Assembly: GCA_944375905.1 (NCBI GenBank)
Contig: CALWAS010000027.1
Coordinates: 1 to 57,678, forward strand
Direction of reading: 5' to 3'
Length of the DNA: 57,678 nucleotides
Origin: an uncultured Bacilli bacterium
Lineage (GTDB): Bacteria; Bacillota_I; Bacilli_A; RFN20; CAG-826
Position 1 is the first letter of the stretch. Each line of letters starts with the position of its first letter. Positions 32,113 to 41,079 of the stretch are shown piece after piece. Below the pieces are notes generated by a model, which saw only the letters and a program-made list of their open reading frames with translations, was not told the origin of the DNA and ran no database searches. Made by a program: the position numbers and the translations under genes.

Positions 32113-34424
32113 TTGAGGTAAAAGATGGTAGCCCCGCCCATCCCCTCGCTTTCGCCCGCCGCCTCGACTCTCTTCACGCGGTCGGGGTGGGCCTTAGCGT
32201 AGTCGAGGACGACCCGGCGGAGGGTCCCGCCCCCGAAGCCGTGGATGATCCGCACCCTCGAAAAGCCCTTGAGGGTCACCTTGTCGACGTAGAGGTCGAG
32301 GGCGCTTTCGGCCTCGGCAGCCCGCATCCCGATGAGGTTGAGCTCAAGGGGGACGCTCTCGCGGAAGGAGTCTTCGTCGAGGAGCCTCCCGCTCATCGGC
32401 TCCTTTTTGGAGACGGGGGCCACGGCCTTCTCGGCCAGGGAGGAAGCCACCTTGAAAAGGGCGCCCGAGCTCGTGCGGATGGCGACGTTACGCCCGAGCG
32501 ACTCGACCCGTCCCTCAAGCCCCATCGAGGGGACTTTGGCATAGTCGCCGACCTTGAGCGGCTCCTTTTTCCTCTCGCTCAAGGCGGCCGATGGCTCCTC
32601 TTTTTCCTCAAAGAGGAAATCGAGGTCCTTCTTCGCCTTGATGGCCTCGTGGAGCTTGCTACTCCCCGAAAGGGCGTGGATGATCGCCTCGGCCTTCTTC
32701 TCGTAGCTTTCGCGGAGCTCTCTCCTTAGCGCCTTTTCCCGTTCCTCGAGGGAGTTCTTTTCCCGGCGGAGAGATGCGCGGAGGGAAGCTACCTCGGCCT
32801 CCTTCCTCCGGACGGCGTCTTCTTCGAGGGCAAGGCTCTTCTCCTTCCCCTCGACGCGCTCGGAGGCCTCGCTCAGCCGCCTAAGGGCTCCTTCGAGCGA
32901 GTCCTCGACTTCCCCGTGGAGATAGCTTTCGGCCGCTTCGATCGCCTCGGCTGGGAGGAAGCGCTTGGCCAGGGAAAGCCCGTAGCTTTCGCCGGGAATG
33001 TCCATCCGTAGGCGGTAGGTCGGCCGGCTATCCTTCTCGTCGTAGGCCATCGAGGCGTTGCGGACCTTCCCGCCGGAGACGGCGAGGGCCTTGATCCCCT
33101 CGAAGTGGCTCGAGACGACGGCCTCGGCCCCTTTCTTCTCGAGGTAGACGATGACGCCATAGGCGATGGCTTCTCCTTCCTTCGGGGCCGTCCCGGTCCC
33201 GAGCTCGTCGAGCAGTAGGAGCGTCGACGGCCCGACGTCCTTAATGGCGTCGCGGAGTCCCGAAAGGTGCCCGGAGAAAGTCGAAAGCGACTCCTCGAGC
33301 GACTGCTGGTCGCCGATATCGGCCCCGATCGAGGAATAAAGCGGGACCAAGGAGCCTTCCTCGGCCGGGATCGGAAGCCCGAGGCGGGCCATGTAGGAAA
33401 GGAGGCCGACCGTCTTGAGGGCCACGGTCTTCCCGCCGGCATTAGGGCCGGAGATGACGAGGATGGGGCGCTCGGCGCTCAGCTCGAAGTCGTTGGGCAC
33501 CGCCTTCTCGAATAGAAGCGGATGCCGGGCCTTGATGAGGCGCAGTTCCTTGCCTTCCCCCACTTCGGGAATCGAGCCCTTCACCCGGTTCATGTAGCGG
33601 ACCTTGGCAAAGAGGAAATCGAGCCGGCCGATGTCGGAGTTCGCCTTCGTAAGCGGCTCGGCAAAGCTAGAGACGGTGCCCGATAGCTCGAGGAGGATCC
33701 GGTCGCATTCCTCCTTTTCCTCGCGGAGAAGGCGTTCTTTCTTCTCCTCGAGGGCCAAAAGGGAATAGGGCTCGACGAAGACGGTCTCCCCCGAGGAAGA
33801 GGAGGCGATGATCGCCCCGCCGACCTTGCTCTTGTAGGCGTTTTTGACGGCGAGGACCATCTTCCCGTTCCTGAGCGAAGGGAGGGGCGAGGAAAGGAAC
33901 TCGGCCTTGGTCCGGAGTTCCTTCTCGAGGGCTTGCTTCATCTCCCCGTCGATCCCGCGGAGGGACATCCTCACCGCGTAAAGCTTGCCCGAAGCCCGGT
34001 CCTTGATCTTGAGATCGGCCCCGATGGCCCTATCGATGGCCTTCGAAAGATAGGAAAGCTCCGGGAGGTTCCTCCCGAGCTCGAGGATGGCGTTACGGGG
34101 CAGCTCCTCCCCGAGGAAGGCCTTGACGATCTTGTCGCGGTTGTCGCATTCGACCTTGACGCGGTAGAGCTCCTCGGAAGTAAGCGAGCCTCCCTTGTTG
34201 GCCCGCTCGACGTAGGAGGAAAGGTCGAACGACACCTCGAGGGGAAGGTCGATGTGCCGCATGATGTCCGCGGCCATCGTCATCTCGCTTCTCTCTCTTC
34301 TTGCCTCCTCGAGGGAGAGGAAGGAAAGCGATTTGAAGGCGGATTTCGCCTTCTCGCTCCGCATCTCCCGCAGGAAGAGGGGCTCGACTTCGTCGTAGGA
34401 AAGCAGTTCGCGTGCGTTTTTCAT
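32109..34424 (-). CDS. mutS2: Endonuclease MutS2 / ribosome-collision ATPase
   Basis: The 771-residue protein has the MutS core without the mismatch-reading domain I: the coiled-coil clamp, then the ABC-type ATPase with Walker A SGPNAGGKTVALKT and Walker B LLLLDELGTGT, a long charged helix region (about 510-620), a KOW-like segment and a C-terminal Smr domain (LNLIGMRAAEAESALD, IIHGFGGGTLRRVV). In other Firmicutes, MutS2 suppresses recombination and also acts on collided ribosomes. The usual LDLRG of the Smr domain is LNLIG here. It is the first gene of a two-gene operon with uvrC; rnhC is divergent across about 90 bases. Confidence 0.96.
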   Translation of the reverse strand: MKNARELLSYDEVEPLFLREMRSEKAKSAFKSLSFLSLEEARRERSEMTMAADIMRHIDLPLEVSFDLSSYVERANKGGSLTSEELYRVKVECDNRDKIVKAFLGEELPRNAILELGRNLPELSYLSKAIDRAIGADLKIKDRASGKLYAVRMSLRGIDGEMKQALEKELRTKAEFLSSPLPSLRNGKMVLAVKNAYKSKVGGAIIASSSSGETVFVEPYSLLALEEKKERLLREEKEECDRILLELSGTVSSFAEPLTKANSDIGRLDFLFAKVRYMNRVKGSIPEVGEGKELRLIKARHPLLFEKAVPNDFELSAERPILVISGPNAGGKTVALKTVGLLSYMARLGLPIPAEEGSLVPLYSSIGADIGDQQSLEESLSTFSGHLSGLRDAIKDVGPSTLLLLDELGTGTAPKEGEAIAYGVIVYLEKKGAEAVVSSHFEGIKALAVSGGKVRNASMAYDEKDSRPTYRLRMDIPGESYGLSLAKRFLPAEAIEAAESYLHGEVEDSLEGALRRLSEASERVEGKEKSLALEEDAVRRKEAEVASLRASLRREKNSLEEREKALRRELRESYEKKAEAIIHALSGSSKLHEAIKAKKDLDFLFEEKEEPSAALSERKKEPLKVGDYAKVPSMGLEGRVESLGRNVAIRTSSGALFKVASSLAEKAVAPVSKKEPMSGRLLDEDSFRESVPLELNLIGMRAAEAESALDLYVDKVTLKGFSRVRIIHGFGGGTLRRVVLDYAKAHPDRVKRVEAAGESEGMGGATIFYLK

Positions 34425-34522
34425 GTTTTTCTCGCTAGGAAGTATACCATCCGGGCGCCTTTTTAGTGGCGCGCCCGCTCGACCACTACCCCCGTTACTC
34501 TCTCCGGGTTAAGATGATGGGC

Positions 34523-35404
34523 ATGTTAGAGCCCGCTTCCTTCTCCTTTTCCCTCGACGAAGAGTCGGCCCGCCGCTTCATTTCGGGACGGCCCCATATC
34601 GAGGAAACGCCGCTTTCCTATGTCTATCGGGGAAACGGCTACACGATGACCCTTTTCAAGAAGGTGCATGGCGACGGGACGAGGAAGCTACTCATCCAGG
34701 GAAGGAACGCCGAGGAGGCCGCGGCTGCCTATTCGTCTTTCCCTTCATCGAAAGCCGGCAAAGCCAAAGGCGAAAACATCTATCCCCAGATCGGAAGCGA
34801 CGAGGTCGGGACCGGGGACTTCTTCGGCCCCATCGTCGTCGTGGCCGCCTACGTCGAGGAAAAGGACCTTCCCTTCCTTTCGACGATCGGGATCGGCGAC
34901 TCGAAAGAGTTCCCGGACGAGCAAATCCTCGCCAAAGTCCCCCTCCTTCTAGGGAAAATACCCTATTCCGAGCTTTCCCTCCCCCCGGAAAGGCTCAATG
35001 AGCTCCCCTATAACCTCAACGAGATCAAGGCCCGGATGCACGACCAGGCCTACCGGCATCTATTGAAGAAAGTGAAGCCGAAAGCCATCTACCAGGACCA
35101 GTTCGCCCCCGAGAAGACCTACTACCGTTACCTTTCGGAAGTCGAGGGGGCCGTGAAGGGCGTCGTCTTCGAGACGAAGGGGGAAAGCAAGCACCCAAGC
35201 GTCGCCCTCGCCTCCTTCATCGCCCGCTACGCCTTCCTGAGGAAGATGGAGGCAATGGGAAAGGAATACGGGGTCGACTTCCCCCTTGGGGCCTCGAGCG
35301 AAGTCGAGGCCTTCGCCCGTCGCTTCTATCGAAAAAAGGGCCTTGAGGCCCTAAGGAAGACGGCGAAGGAGCGCTTCGTCACCTTTTCGCGCGTAATTTC
35401 CTGA
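34523..35404 (+). CDS. rnhC: Ribonuclease HIII
   Basis: The roughly 293-residue protein has an N-terminal TBP-like substrate-binding domain (about 1-75) and the RNase HII/HIII catalytic domain with GSDEVGTGDFFGP (Asp and Glu of the active site), IGIGDSKEF and the later KHPSVALASFIARYAFL with Asp/Glu ligands nearby. It removes RNA from RNA:DNA hybrids. The start is uncertain: in-frame ATGs lie at 34514, 34517 and 34523, and a further one at 34466; none has a Shine-Dalgarno sequence. A TAAGAT box 7 bases before ATG 34523 would fit a nearly leaderless mRNA, but no good -35 is seen. Its 3' end overlaps that of rluD (convergent) by 26 bases. Confidence 0.92.
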   Translation: MLEPASFSFSLDEESARRFISGRPHIEETPLSYVYRGNGYTMTLFKKVHGDGTRKLLIQGRNAEEAAAAYSSFPSSKAGKAKGENIYPQIGSDEVGTGDFFGPIVVVAAYVEEKDLPFLSTIGIGDSKEFPDEQILAKVPLLLGKIPYSELSLPPERLNELPYNLNEIKARMHDQAYRHLLKKVKPKAIYQDQFAPEKTYYRYLSEVEGAVKGVVFETKGESKHPSVALASFIARYAFLRKMEAMGKEYGVDFPLGASSEVEAFARRFYRKKGLEALRKTAKERFVTFSRVIS

Positions 35405-36278
35405 GCACTTCCTTAAAGGCTTCCGGAAGCGGCGCGTAGAAGCTCATCTTTCGCCCGTCGGAGGGGTGGAAGAAGACGAGATGGTAGGCATGGAGAAGCT
35501 GTCCCTTGTCATAAAGGGAACGATTTCCCTTTCCATAGAGGGGATCGCCCTCGACCGGGTAGCCGATCGAGGCGAGATGGACCCTTATCTGATGGGTTCG
35601 CCCCGTCCGTAGCCGGCAGCGGAGCAAACTGTAGCCGTCGAAGAGCTCGGCCCGCCTTATTTCGGTGTAGGCGCTTTTCCCCGAGGAAATGATCGTCATC
35701 TTCTCGCGGTCATTCGGGTCGCGCCCGATCGGGGACTCGACATAGGCGCGCTCGTCGGGGAAGTTCCCCTTGACGAGGGCGAGGTATTCGCGGTGGGCGA
35801 GGTGGCTCGAAAGCTGCTTCGTGAGCGAAAGGTAGGCCCGTTCGCTTTTGGCGACGACGAGGAGCCCCGAGGTATCCTTGTCGAGCCGGTGGACGATGCC
35901 CGGGCGGTCCCCGTCCGAGTTCGGGAGTCCCTCGTAACGGTAGGCCAGGGCATTCGCGATCGTCCCGCTATGCCGCCCGGCCCCGGGATGGACGGCCATC
36001 CCGGCCGGCTTGTTTAGGACGAGGACGTCATCGTCCTCATAGACGACGTCGAGGGGGATGTCTTCCTTTTCGAGCTCGCTCGAGGGCTCGACGAAAGGCT
36101 CATAGCTCACCACGTCCCCGTCTTTGAGACGGTAGTCGCCTTCCTCCTTCTTCCCGTTGACGAGCACCTTCCCCTCCTCGATGAGGAAAGCGGCCTTGCT
36201 CCGCGAGGGGGCGATCTTCTCTTCCCGGAGGTAGCTGTCGAGGCGGATTCCCCCGCCGCTCACCGTCTTATTTTCCAT
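35379..36278 (-). CDS. rluD: Ribosomal large subunit pseudouridine synthase (RluD family)
   Basis: The 299-residue enzyme has an S4 domain at the N-terminus (IRLDSYLREEKIAPSRSKAAFLI, about 10-60) and the RsuA/RluD catalytic domain with IVHRLDKDTSGLLVVAK, where the Asp is the nucleophile, then RTHQIRVHLASIGYPVEGDPLYG. It isomerises uridines in 23S rRNA. The ATG at 36278 (MENKTVSGGG) lies inside the last codons of lspA, a common lspA-rluD coupling; longer in-frame starts would lie deeper in lspA and add no conserved sequence. The B. subtilis counterpart next to lspA is YlyB. Function in this family is sure; the exact uridine is not. Confidence 0.93.
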   Translation of the reverse strand: MENKTVSGGGIRLDSYLREEKIAPSRSKAAFLIEEGKVLVNGKKEEGDYRLKDGDVVSYEPFVEPSSELEKEDIPLDVVYEDDDVLVLNKPAGMAVHPGAGRHSGTIANALAYRYEGLPNSDGDRPGIVHRLDKDTSGLLVVAKSERAYLSLTKQLSSHLAHREYLALVKGNFPDERAYVESPIGRDPNDREKMTIISSGKSAYTEIRRAELFDGYSLLRCRLRTGRTHQIRVHLASIGYPVEGDPLYGKGNRSLYDKGQLLHAYHLVFFHPSDGRKMSFYAPLPEAFKEVLRKLRAKR

Positions 36279-36924
36279 TCTTCGCATGGGCCTCGATGAC
36301 GAAGCGTACGAGGTAGATGACAATGAGGAGGACGATGCCGACGCTTAAGCAGGCATCGGCCACGTTGAAAATGGCGAAGGGCGCCTCGTTCGGGCCGAAG
36401 ATGTAGAAGCAGAAGAAATCGATGACCCCGGAGAAGCCGACCGTCTCGTTCCAATAGAAGGTCCGATCGATCAGATTCCCGGCCGCCCCGGCAAAGCAGA
36501 GGGCGAAGACGGCGTTGATCCAGGGGTCGTTCTTCCTTAGGTAATGCAAATGGAAGAGGGGGATGAGGATGCTCGCGATCCAGCTGACGAGGATGAAGAT
36601 CACCCTCATAGCCATCGAGCCGCCGCCCATCCCGAAGGCCGAGCCTTGGTTGTAGGTGAGGTAAATCGAGAAGAAATCGGGAATCACCCAGATTTCCCCG
36701 CCGGCGCTTCCGGGCCTCACGTTAAGCTGGACGAGCCACTTGCTAAGTAGATCGACGAGCAAGAAGAGGATCCCGAGCCAGGCAAAGGAAAAGAAGAAGG
36801 AGCGCGGGGTGAGCTTCCACTCCCGCCCTTCCTTAATGAAATCGGAGCAGTACTCCTTGAGGGTGCGGTCCTTTTTCTTCTCGCTTTCCCCTCTTTCCCC
36901 GACGATGGGCTTTTCCTCGCTCAT
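36268..36924 (-). CDS. lspA: Lipoprotein signal peptidase (signal peptidase II)
   Basis: The 218-residue protein has four transmembrane helices and the two catalytic aspartates in AGAAGNLIDR and FNVADACLSVG. NQGSAFG matches the conserved N-terminal motif. It cleaves lipoprotein signal peptides after lipidation, so it matures the four or more lipoproteins encoded in the window. It is longer than the usual 150-170 residues because of a hydrophilic, Lys/Glu-rich N-terminal extension of about 50 residues facing the cytoplasm, which is unusual. The ATG at 36924 has GGAGGAAGGAAG directly before it and overlaps the ileS stop by four bases. Confidence 0.95.
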   Translation of the reverse strand: MSEEKPIVGERGESEKKKDRTLKEYCSDFIKEGREWKLTPRSFFFSFAWLGILFLLVDLLSKWLVQLNVRPGSAGGEIWVIPDFFSIYLTYNQGSAFGMGGGSMAMRVIFILVSWIASILIPLFHLHYLRKNDPWINAVFALCFAGAAGNLIDRTFYWNETVGFSGVIDFFCFYIFGPNEAPFAIFNVADACLSVGIVLLIVIYLVRFVIEAHAKNGK

Positions 36925-39623
36925 CTTCCTTCCTCCAAGGCCGAGCGGCAGCGCGAGCAAAGAAGGTGCCCCTTCTCCTCGCGGACGTCCTCGCTCTTTT
37001 TCCGGCAGCGCTCGCAGGTCTCGCCCGGGGCGACCGCCGCGGAAGCGAAGGCATCGCCCTTCGAAAGACTTGCCGAGGCGACGCCGAAGAGGCGTGCGAG
37101 CGAGTCGAAGTCCTCTTGGGAGAGGGTGTCGTAGAGCTCGCCCTTGGCCTTAAGCTCGAGCTTCGCCTCGAGGAAGGAAGCGACGCTTCCCTTGCTTCTT
37201 AGCTCCTCGAGGGAGCGGTTGGCCTTCTCCCTTAGGAGGGAAAGTTCCCGGTCGAGCTTCGTAAGCTTGACGTCGGGCTCCCCGATCTCGAGGAAGCGCT
37301 CGAGGTGGACGGAAGCCTTCTTGTCCTTGGACTCGACATAGGAATAGACCTCCTCGCTCGTGAAGGGAAGGATCGGGGCGACGAGGCGGACGAGGGTCTC
37401 GAGGATCGTCTCGAAGCTCGCGCATACCGCCTTCCGCCGCTTCGAGGAGAGGGGATCGCTATAAAGGACGTCCTTGCTCGACTCGAAGTAGGTCGCAGAA
37501 AGCGAGGTGACGAAGGAGAGGATGCTCTGCGAGGCCGAGGGGAAGGCAAAGGAGGCGTAGTCGGCGCGCACTTCCTTCGAAAGCTCCCGGAGCTCGTTGA
37601 GGGCCAAGCGGTCGGAAAGCGAGTACTCGCACTCCTTATCCTCGTAAGGATGGGCATTCATGAGGAGGAAGCGGAAGAAATTGCGGATCTTCCGATAGCC
37701 GTCGCTCGAGGCCTTGACGAGCGATTCGGAAAGGCGGACGTCGCTTTGGTAGTTGACCGAGGCCGCCCAGAGGCGGAGGACGTCGGCCCCGAGGCTATCG
37801 GCGACCTTCGTCGGGTCGATCCCGTTCCCGGAGCTCTTCGACATCTTCTTCCAGCTCTCGTCCATGACCCAGCCGTGGGTGAGGGTCGCCTTGTAGGGCG
37901 CCTTCCCGTTCGCGGCCACCGAAAGGATGAGCGAGGAGTTGAACCAGCCGCGGTACTGGTCGTTGCCTTCGAGATAGAGGTCGGCCGGATAAGGAAGGCC
38001 CCTCCCCTCGAGCACCGCCTTCCACGAGGAGCCGGAATCGAACCAGACGTCCATCGTGTCGACTTCCTTATGGAAGAGGCCGTGCGGGGATTTCTTCGAA
38101 GAATAGCCCGCGGGGAGAAAATCCTTCGCCTCGAGCTCGAACCAGGCGTTCGTGCCCTTCTCCTCGACGATCTTCGCGATATGCTCGAAGACCTCGGCAT
38201 CGATGATCGGGCTCCCGTCTTCTTCGTAGACGATCGGGATCGGGACGCCCCAGGCGCGCTGGCGCGAGATGCACCAGTCGTTCCGCCCCTCGATCATGTT
38301 CACCATCTTCTGCTTTCCCCAAGAGGGGGTCCACTTAACGTCCTCGACGGCCCTTAAAAGGTCTTCCTTGATCGGGGAAATCGAGCAGAACCACTGGGGG
38401 GTCGCCCGGAAGATGAGCGGCGTATGGGTCCGCCAGTCGTGGGGATAGCTATGGACGATGCGCTTCTCTTTGAGGACGAGCCCCTTCTTGAGGAGCATCT
38501 CCACCACCTTGTCGTTGGCTTCCTCATAGAAGAGCCCGTCGAGGGGGTCGTCCTTCTCAAGGTGCATGTAGCCTTTCTCGTCGACCGGGCAGAACGGCTT
38601 GATCCCGTACTTGAGGCAGGCGTTGAAGTCGTCGAGGCCGTGGTCGGGGGCCGTATGGACGCAACCGGTGCCGGTATCGCTCGTGACGAAGTCGGCGAGG
38701 ATGACCGGGCTCGTCCTTTGATAAAGCGGGTGCTCGAGGAGAATTCCCTCGAGGAGCTTGCCCTTGAAGGACTTGACGAGCTCGCAGCTTTCGAGGGGCA
38801 GTTCCTTCTTGAGCTCTTCCTCGAGGTCCTTTAGGAAGACGAGGTCGCCGCGGTCGGTATGGAAAAGGCCGTATTCGAAGCGGGGATTGAGGGTGACGGC
38901 GAGATCGGCCGGGATCGTCCACGGGGTCGTCGTCCAGATGAGGAAGGAGGCCCCTTCGGGGACGATTCCCTTCCCGTCCTTGACCTTGAAGGCGACGTAG
39001 ATTGTCCGCGCCTCGACGTCCCGGTACTCGACTTCGGCCTCGGCGAGGGCGCTTTCCGACTTCGGCGACCAATAGACCGGCTTCACGCCCTTGTAGATGA
39101 GCCCGCGGAGGGCCATCGCGGCGAAGAGCCGGATTTCGTCGGCCTCGTAACGGCGGTCGAGGGTAACGTAGGGATGGTCGAAATCGGCCATGATCCCGAG
39201 CCGCCTGATCTGTTCTTTCTGATGCTCGACTTGGGTTAGGGCATACTCCCGGCACTTGGCCCGGAAGGCGCTGATCGACATCTTCTTCCGCGAGACGCCG
39301 CTCTTCTCGAGCTTGCTCTCGATCGGAAGGCCATGGGTGTCCCAGCCGGGGACGAAGGGCGTGTAGTAGCCCTCCATCGCCTTGCTCCTCACGACGAAGT
39401 CCTTGAGGAGGCGGTTGAGCATGTGGCCGCAATGGATGTCGCCGTTGGCGTAGGGCGGCCCGTCGTGGAGGGCGTATTCCCGCCCGCCCTTCCTTTCGTT
39501 AAGGAGAAGGGAATAGAGCCCCATCTCCTTCCATTTCTCGATCATGAGCGGCTCTTTCTTCGAAAGGTTGCCCCTCATCTCGAAGGGGGTTTCCCCGAAA
39601 TGCAGACTGTCTTTGAGATCCAT
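36921..39623 (-). CDS. ileS: Isoleucyl-tRNA synthetase
   Basis: The 900-residue class I synthetase has the HIGH signature as GDIHCGHM (about 62-69), the editing (CP1) domain with TTTPWTIPADL, the KMSKS signature in WKKMSKSSGNGIDP, the anticodon-binding helical domain, and a C-terminal four-Cys zinc finger (CERCRKK and CSRCR). HCGH replaces the usual HIGH/HLGH, a small variation. It charges tRNA-Ile and edits Val. It leads the ileS-lspA-rluD operon with four-base coupling overlaps, and a T-box leader upstream senses uncharged tRNA-Ile. The start follows AAGGAGAC. Confidence 0.97.
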   Translation of the reverse strand: MDLKDSLHFGETPFEMRGNLSKKEPLMIEKWKEMGLYSLLLNERKGGREYALHDGPPYANGDIHCGHMLNRLLKDFVVRSKAMEGYYTPFVPGWDTHGLPIESKLEKSGVSRKKMSISAFRAKCREYALTQVEHQKEQIRRLGIMADFDHPYVTLDRRYEADEIRLFAAMALRGLIYKGVKPVYWSPKSESALAEAEVEYRDVEARTIYVAFKVKDGKGIVPEGASFLIWTTTPWTIPADLAVTLNPRFEYGLFHTDRGDLVFLKDLEEELKKELPLESCELVKSFKGKLLEGILLEHPLYQRTSPVILADFVTSDTGTGCVHTAPDHGLDDFNACLKYGIKPFCPVDEKGYMHLEKDDPLDGLFYEEANDKVVEMLLKKGLVLKEKRIVHSYPHDWRTHTPLIFRATPQWFCSISPIKEDLLRAVEDVKWTPSWGKQKMVNMIEGRNDWCISRQRAWGVPIPIVYEEDGSPIIDAEVFEHIAKIVEEKGTNAWFELEAKDFLPAGYSSKKSPHGLFHKEVDTMDVWFDSGSSWKAVLEGRGLPYPADLYLEGNDQYRGWFNSSLILSVAANGKAPYKATLTHGWVMDESWKKMSKSSGNGIDPTKVADSLGADVLRLWAASVNYQSDVRLSESLVKASSDGYRKIRNFFRFLLMNAHPYEDKECEYSLSDRLALNELRELSKEVRADYASFAFPSASQSILSFVTSLSATYFESSKDVLYSDPLSSKRRKAVCASFETILETLVRLVAPILPFTSEEVYSYVESKDKKASVHLERFLEIGEPDVKLTKLDRELSLLREKANRSLEELRSKGSVASFLEAKLELKAKGELYDTLSQEDFDSLARLFGVASASLSKGDAFASAAVAPGETCERCRKKSEDVREEKGHLLCSRCRSALEEGR

Positions 39624-39640
39624 TTTGTCTCCTTGGATAG

Positions 39641-39852
39641 AAAAAGGCCCTGCTTAGAGGGCGCCAGGTGCGCGGTACCACCTCTATTCGGCCCTTTTTC
39701 GGGACCGCTCTCGTTACGGGTATAAGGTACGCCTCCCGCCTCCCTACTCTTCCTTCGGGAAGCCGTCTTCGCGGTGATGGCCTTTCGCCTGCCCCGTTCT
39801 CATCCAGGGGGCTCTCTCATGCTCGCTAGTCGGTCGTGTCCGCTTCTACGAC
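39641..39852 (-). ncRNA. T-box riboswitch leader of ileS
   Basis: On the minus strand the conserved T-box AGGTGGTACCGCG lies at 39671-39683, followed by a G+C-rich terminator hairpin with a T run (39641-39661) ending 18 bases before ileS. Upstream is a long structured stem I region. An ATC triplet at 39776-39778 is a candidate specifier codon for isoleucine. Uncharged tRNA-Ile would stabilise the antiterminator and allow transcription of ileS-lspA-rluD. Confidence 0.9.
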
Positions 39853-39858
39853 ATGCGC

Positions 39859-39887
39859 ATTGTACGTTTTCTCGTCCTTCTTTAGAA
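39859..39887 (-). promoter_or_regulatory. Candidate promoter of the ileS T-box transcript
   Basis: On the minus strand TTCTAA, a 17-base spacer and TACAAT stand just before the T-box leader. Confidence 0.5.
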
Positions 39888-39897
39888 GGGGCAAGGA

Positions 39898-39924
39898 AGG
39901 AAAAAGCCCTCCCGGGGGAGGGCC
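39898..39924 (-). terminator. Terminator after ftsZ
   Basis: GCCCTCCC pairs with GGGAGGGC, followed by a T run on the minus strand, a few bases beyond the ftsZ stop. Confidence 0.9.
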
Positions 39925-39930
39925 TTCTTG

Positions 39931-41067
39931 CTATTTCCCTTCGAGGAAGTCGGGGAGGATCGCGTCGGCGATGTCGTCTTTTTCCTGCTCGGCCTCTTCC
40001 TGTTTGACGTTGGAGAGCACCTTGTCCATGTCGTCGTAGCTCGGCGGGGCCGTGAAATCGAAGCCTCCCTCGAAGTCGCTCGCGATGACGGCCACGACGA
40101 GGGAATCCTCGATCGAGGGGTTGATGGTTACGCCGAACTTGATGTCGAGGCTATTGCCGGCGAGGTCGTTGATGATCTTGACGCACTGCTGGGCCTCGAG
40201 GATCGAGACGTTCTTGCCGCAGGTGATGGCGCAGATGGCGCGCCGCGCCCCGGAAATCGAAGTCTCGAGGAGGTCGCTATTGACGGCGTTCTCCGCCGCT
40301 TCCTGGGCTTTGTTCGGACCGCTGCCCATCCCGAAGCCGATGAGGGCGACCCCGCTATTCTCGAGGGTCGTCTTCACGTCCTCGAAGTCGAGGTTGATGA
40401 GCGAGGGGATGAGGATGAGCTCGGTGACCGTCTTGACCGACTGGGCAAGGATGGCATCGCTTTTCGCGAAGGCCTGGTCGACCGGGGCATCGGGCGAGGA
40501 ACGGAGGAGCTTGTCGTTGGAGACGATGATGATCGAGTCGACCTTGTCCTTGAGGTCGCTTAGCCCCTTAACCGCGTTTTCCACCCTGACCGGCCCTTCG
40601 AATCCGAAGGGACGGGTGACGATGGCGACGGTTAGGGCGCCGGCTTCCTTCGCGCATTCGGCGACGACGGGCGAGGCCCCGGTTCCGGTTCCCTTGCCCA
40701 TCCCGGCCGCGATGAAGACCATGTCGGCCCCTTTGACGAGGGCCTTGATCCGCTCCTTGCTTTCCTCGGCCGCTTCCTTCCCCTTCTCGGGACGCCCTCC
40801 GGCGCCGAGGCCGTGCGTCTTTTCCCCGCCGAGGATCATCCGGATCGGGGCCCTCGAGGTGGCGAGGGCCTGCATGTCGGTGTTGAGGGCGGCGAAGGTG
40901 ACGTTCGAGATGCCTTCCTCGATCATGCGGTTGACGGCGTTGCCCCCGGCCCCGCCGACGCCGATCACGACGATCTTGGCGACGGGATCGAAAGTATCGA
41001 GCTTCCTTGAATCGTTGATCAGCTCGTTTTCGTAGTTTTCGGGATCGAAGTTGTCGATGTCGTTCAT
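39931..41067 (-). CDS. ftsZ: Cell division GTPase FtsZ
   Basis: The 378-residue protein has the tubulin-like GTPase domain: KIVVIGVGGAGGNAVNRM, the tubulin signature GMGKGTGTG (about residue 120), and the T7 synergy loop region (NLDFEDVKTTL). A short linker leads to the conserved C-terminal peptide DAILPDFLEGK that binds FtsA and other tethers. It polymerises at midcell to form the division ring. All GTP-binding residues are present. It follows ftsA by 12 bases with a ribosome site AAGGAGGCGG, and a terminator follows, so ftsA-ftsZ are one transcript. Confidence 0.97.
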   Translation of the reverse strand: MNDIDNFDPENYENELINDSRKLDTFDPVAKIVVIGVGGAGGNAVNRMIEEGISNVTFAALNTDMQALATSRAPIRMILGGEKTHGLGAGGRPEKGKEAAEESKERIKALVKGADMVFIAAGMGKGTGTGASPVVAECAKEAGALTVAIVTRPFGFEGPVRVENAVKGLSDLKDKVDSIIIVSNDKLLRSSPDAPVDQAFAKSDAILAQSVKTVTELILIPSLINLDFEDVKTTLENSGVALIGFGMGSGPNKAQEAAENAVNSDLLETSISGARRAICAITCGKNVSILEAQQCVKIINDLAGNSLDIKFGVTINPSIEDSLVVAVIASDFEGGFDFTAPPSYDDMDKVLSNVKQEEAEQEKDDIADAILPDFLEGK

Positions 41068-41079
41068 CTTACCGCCTCC

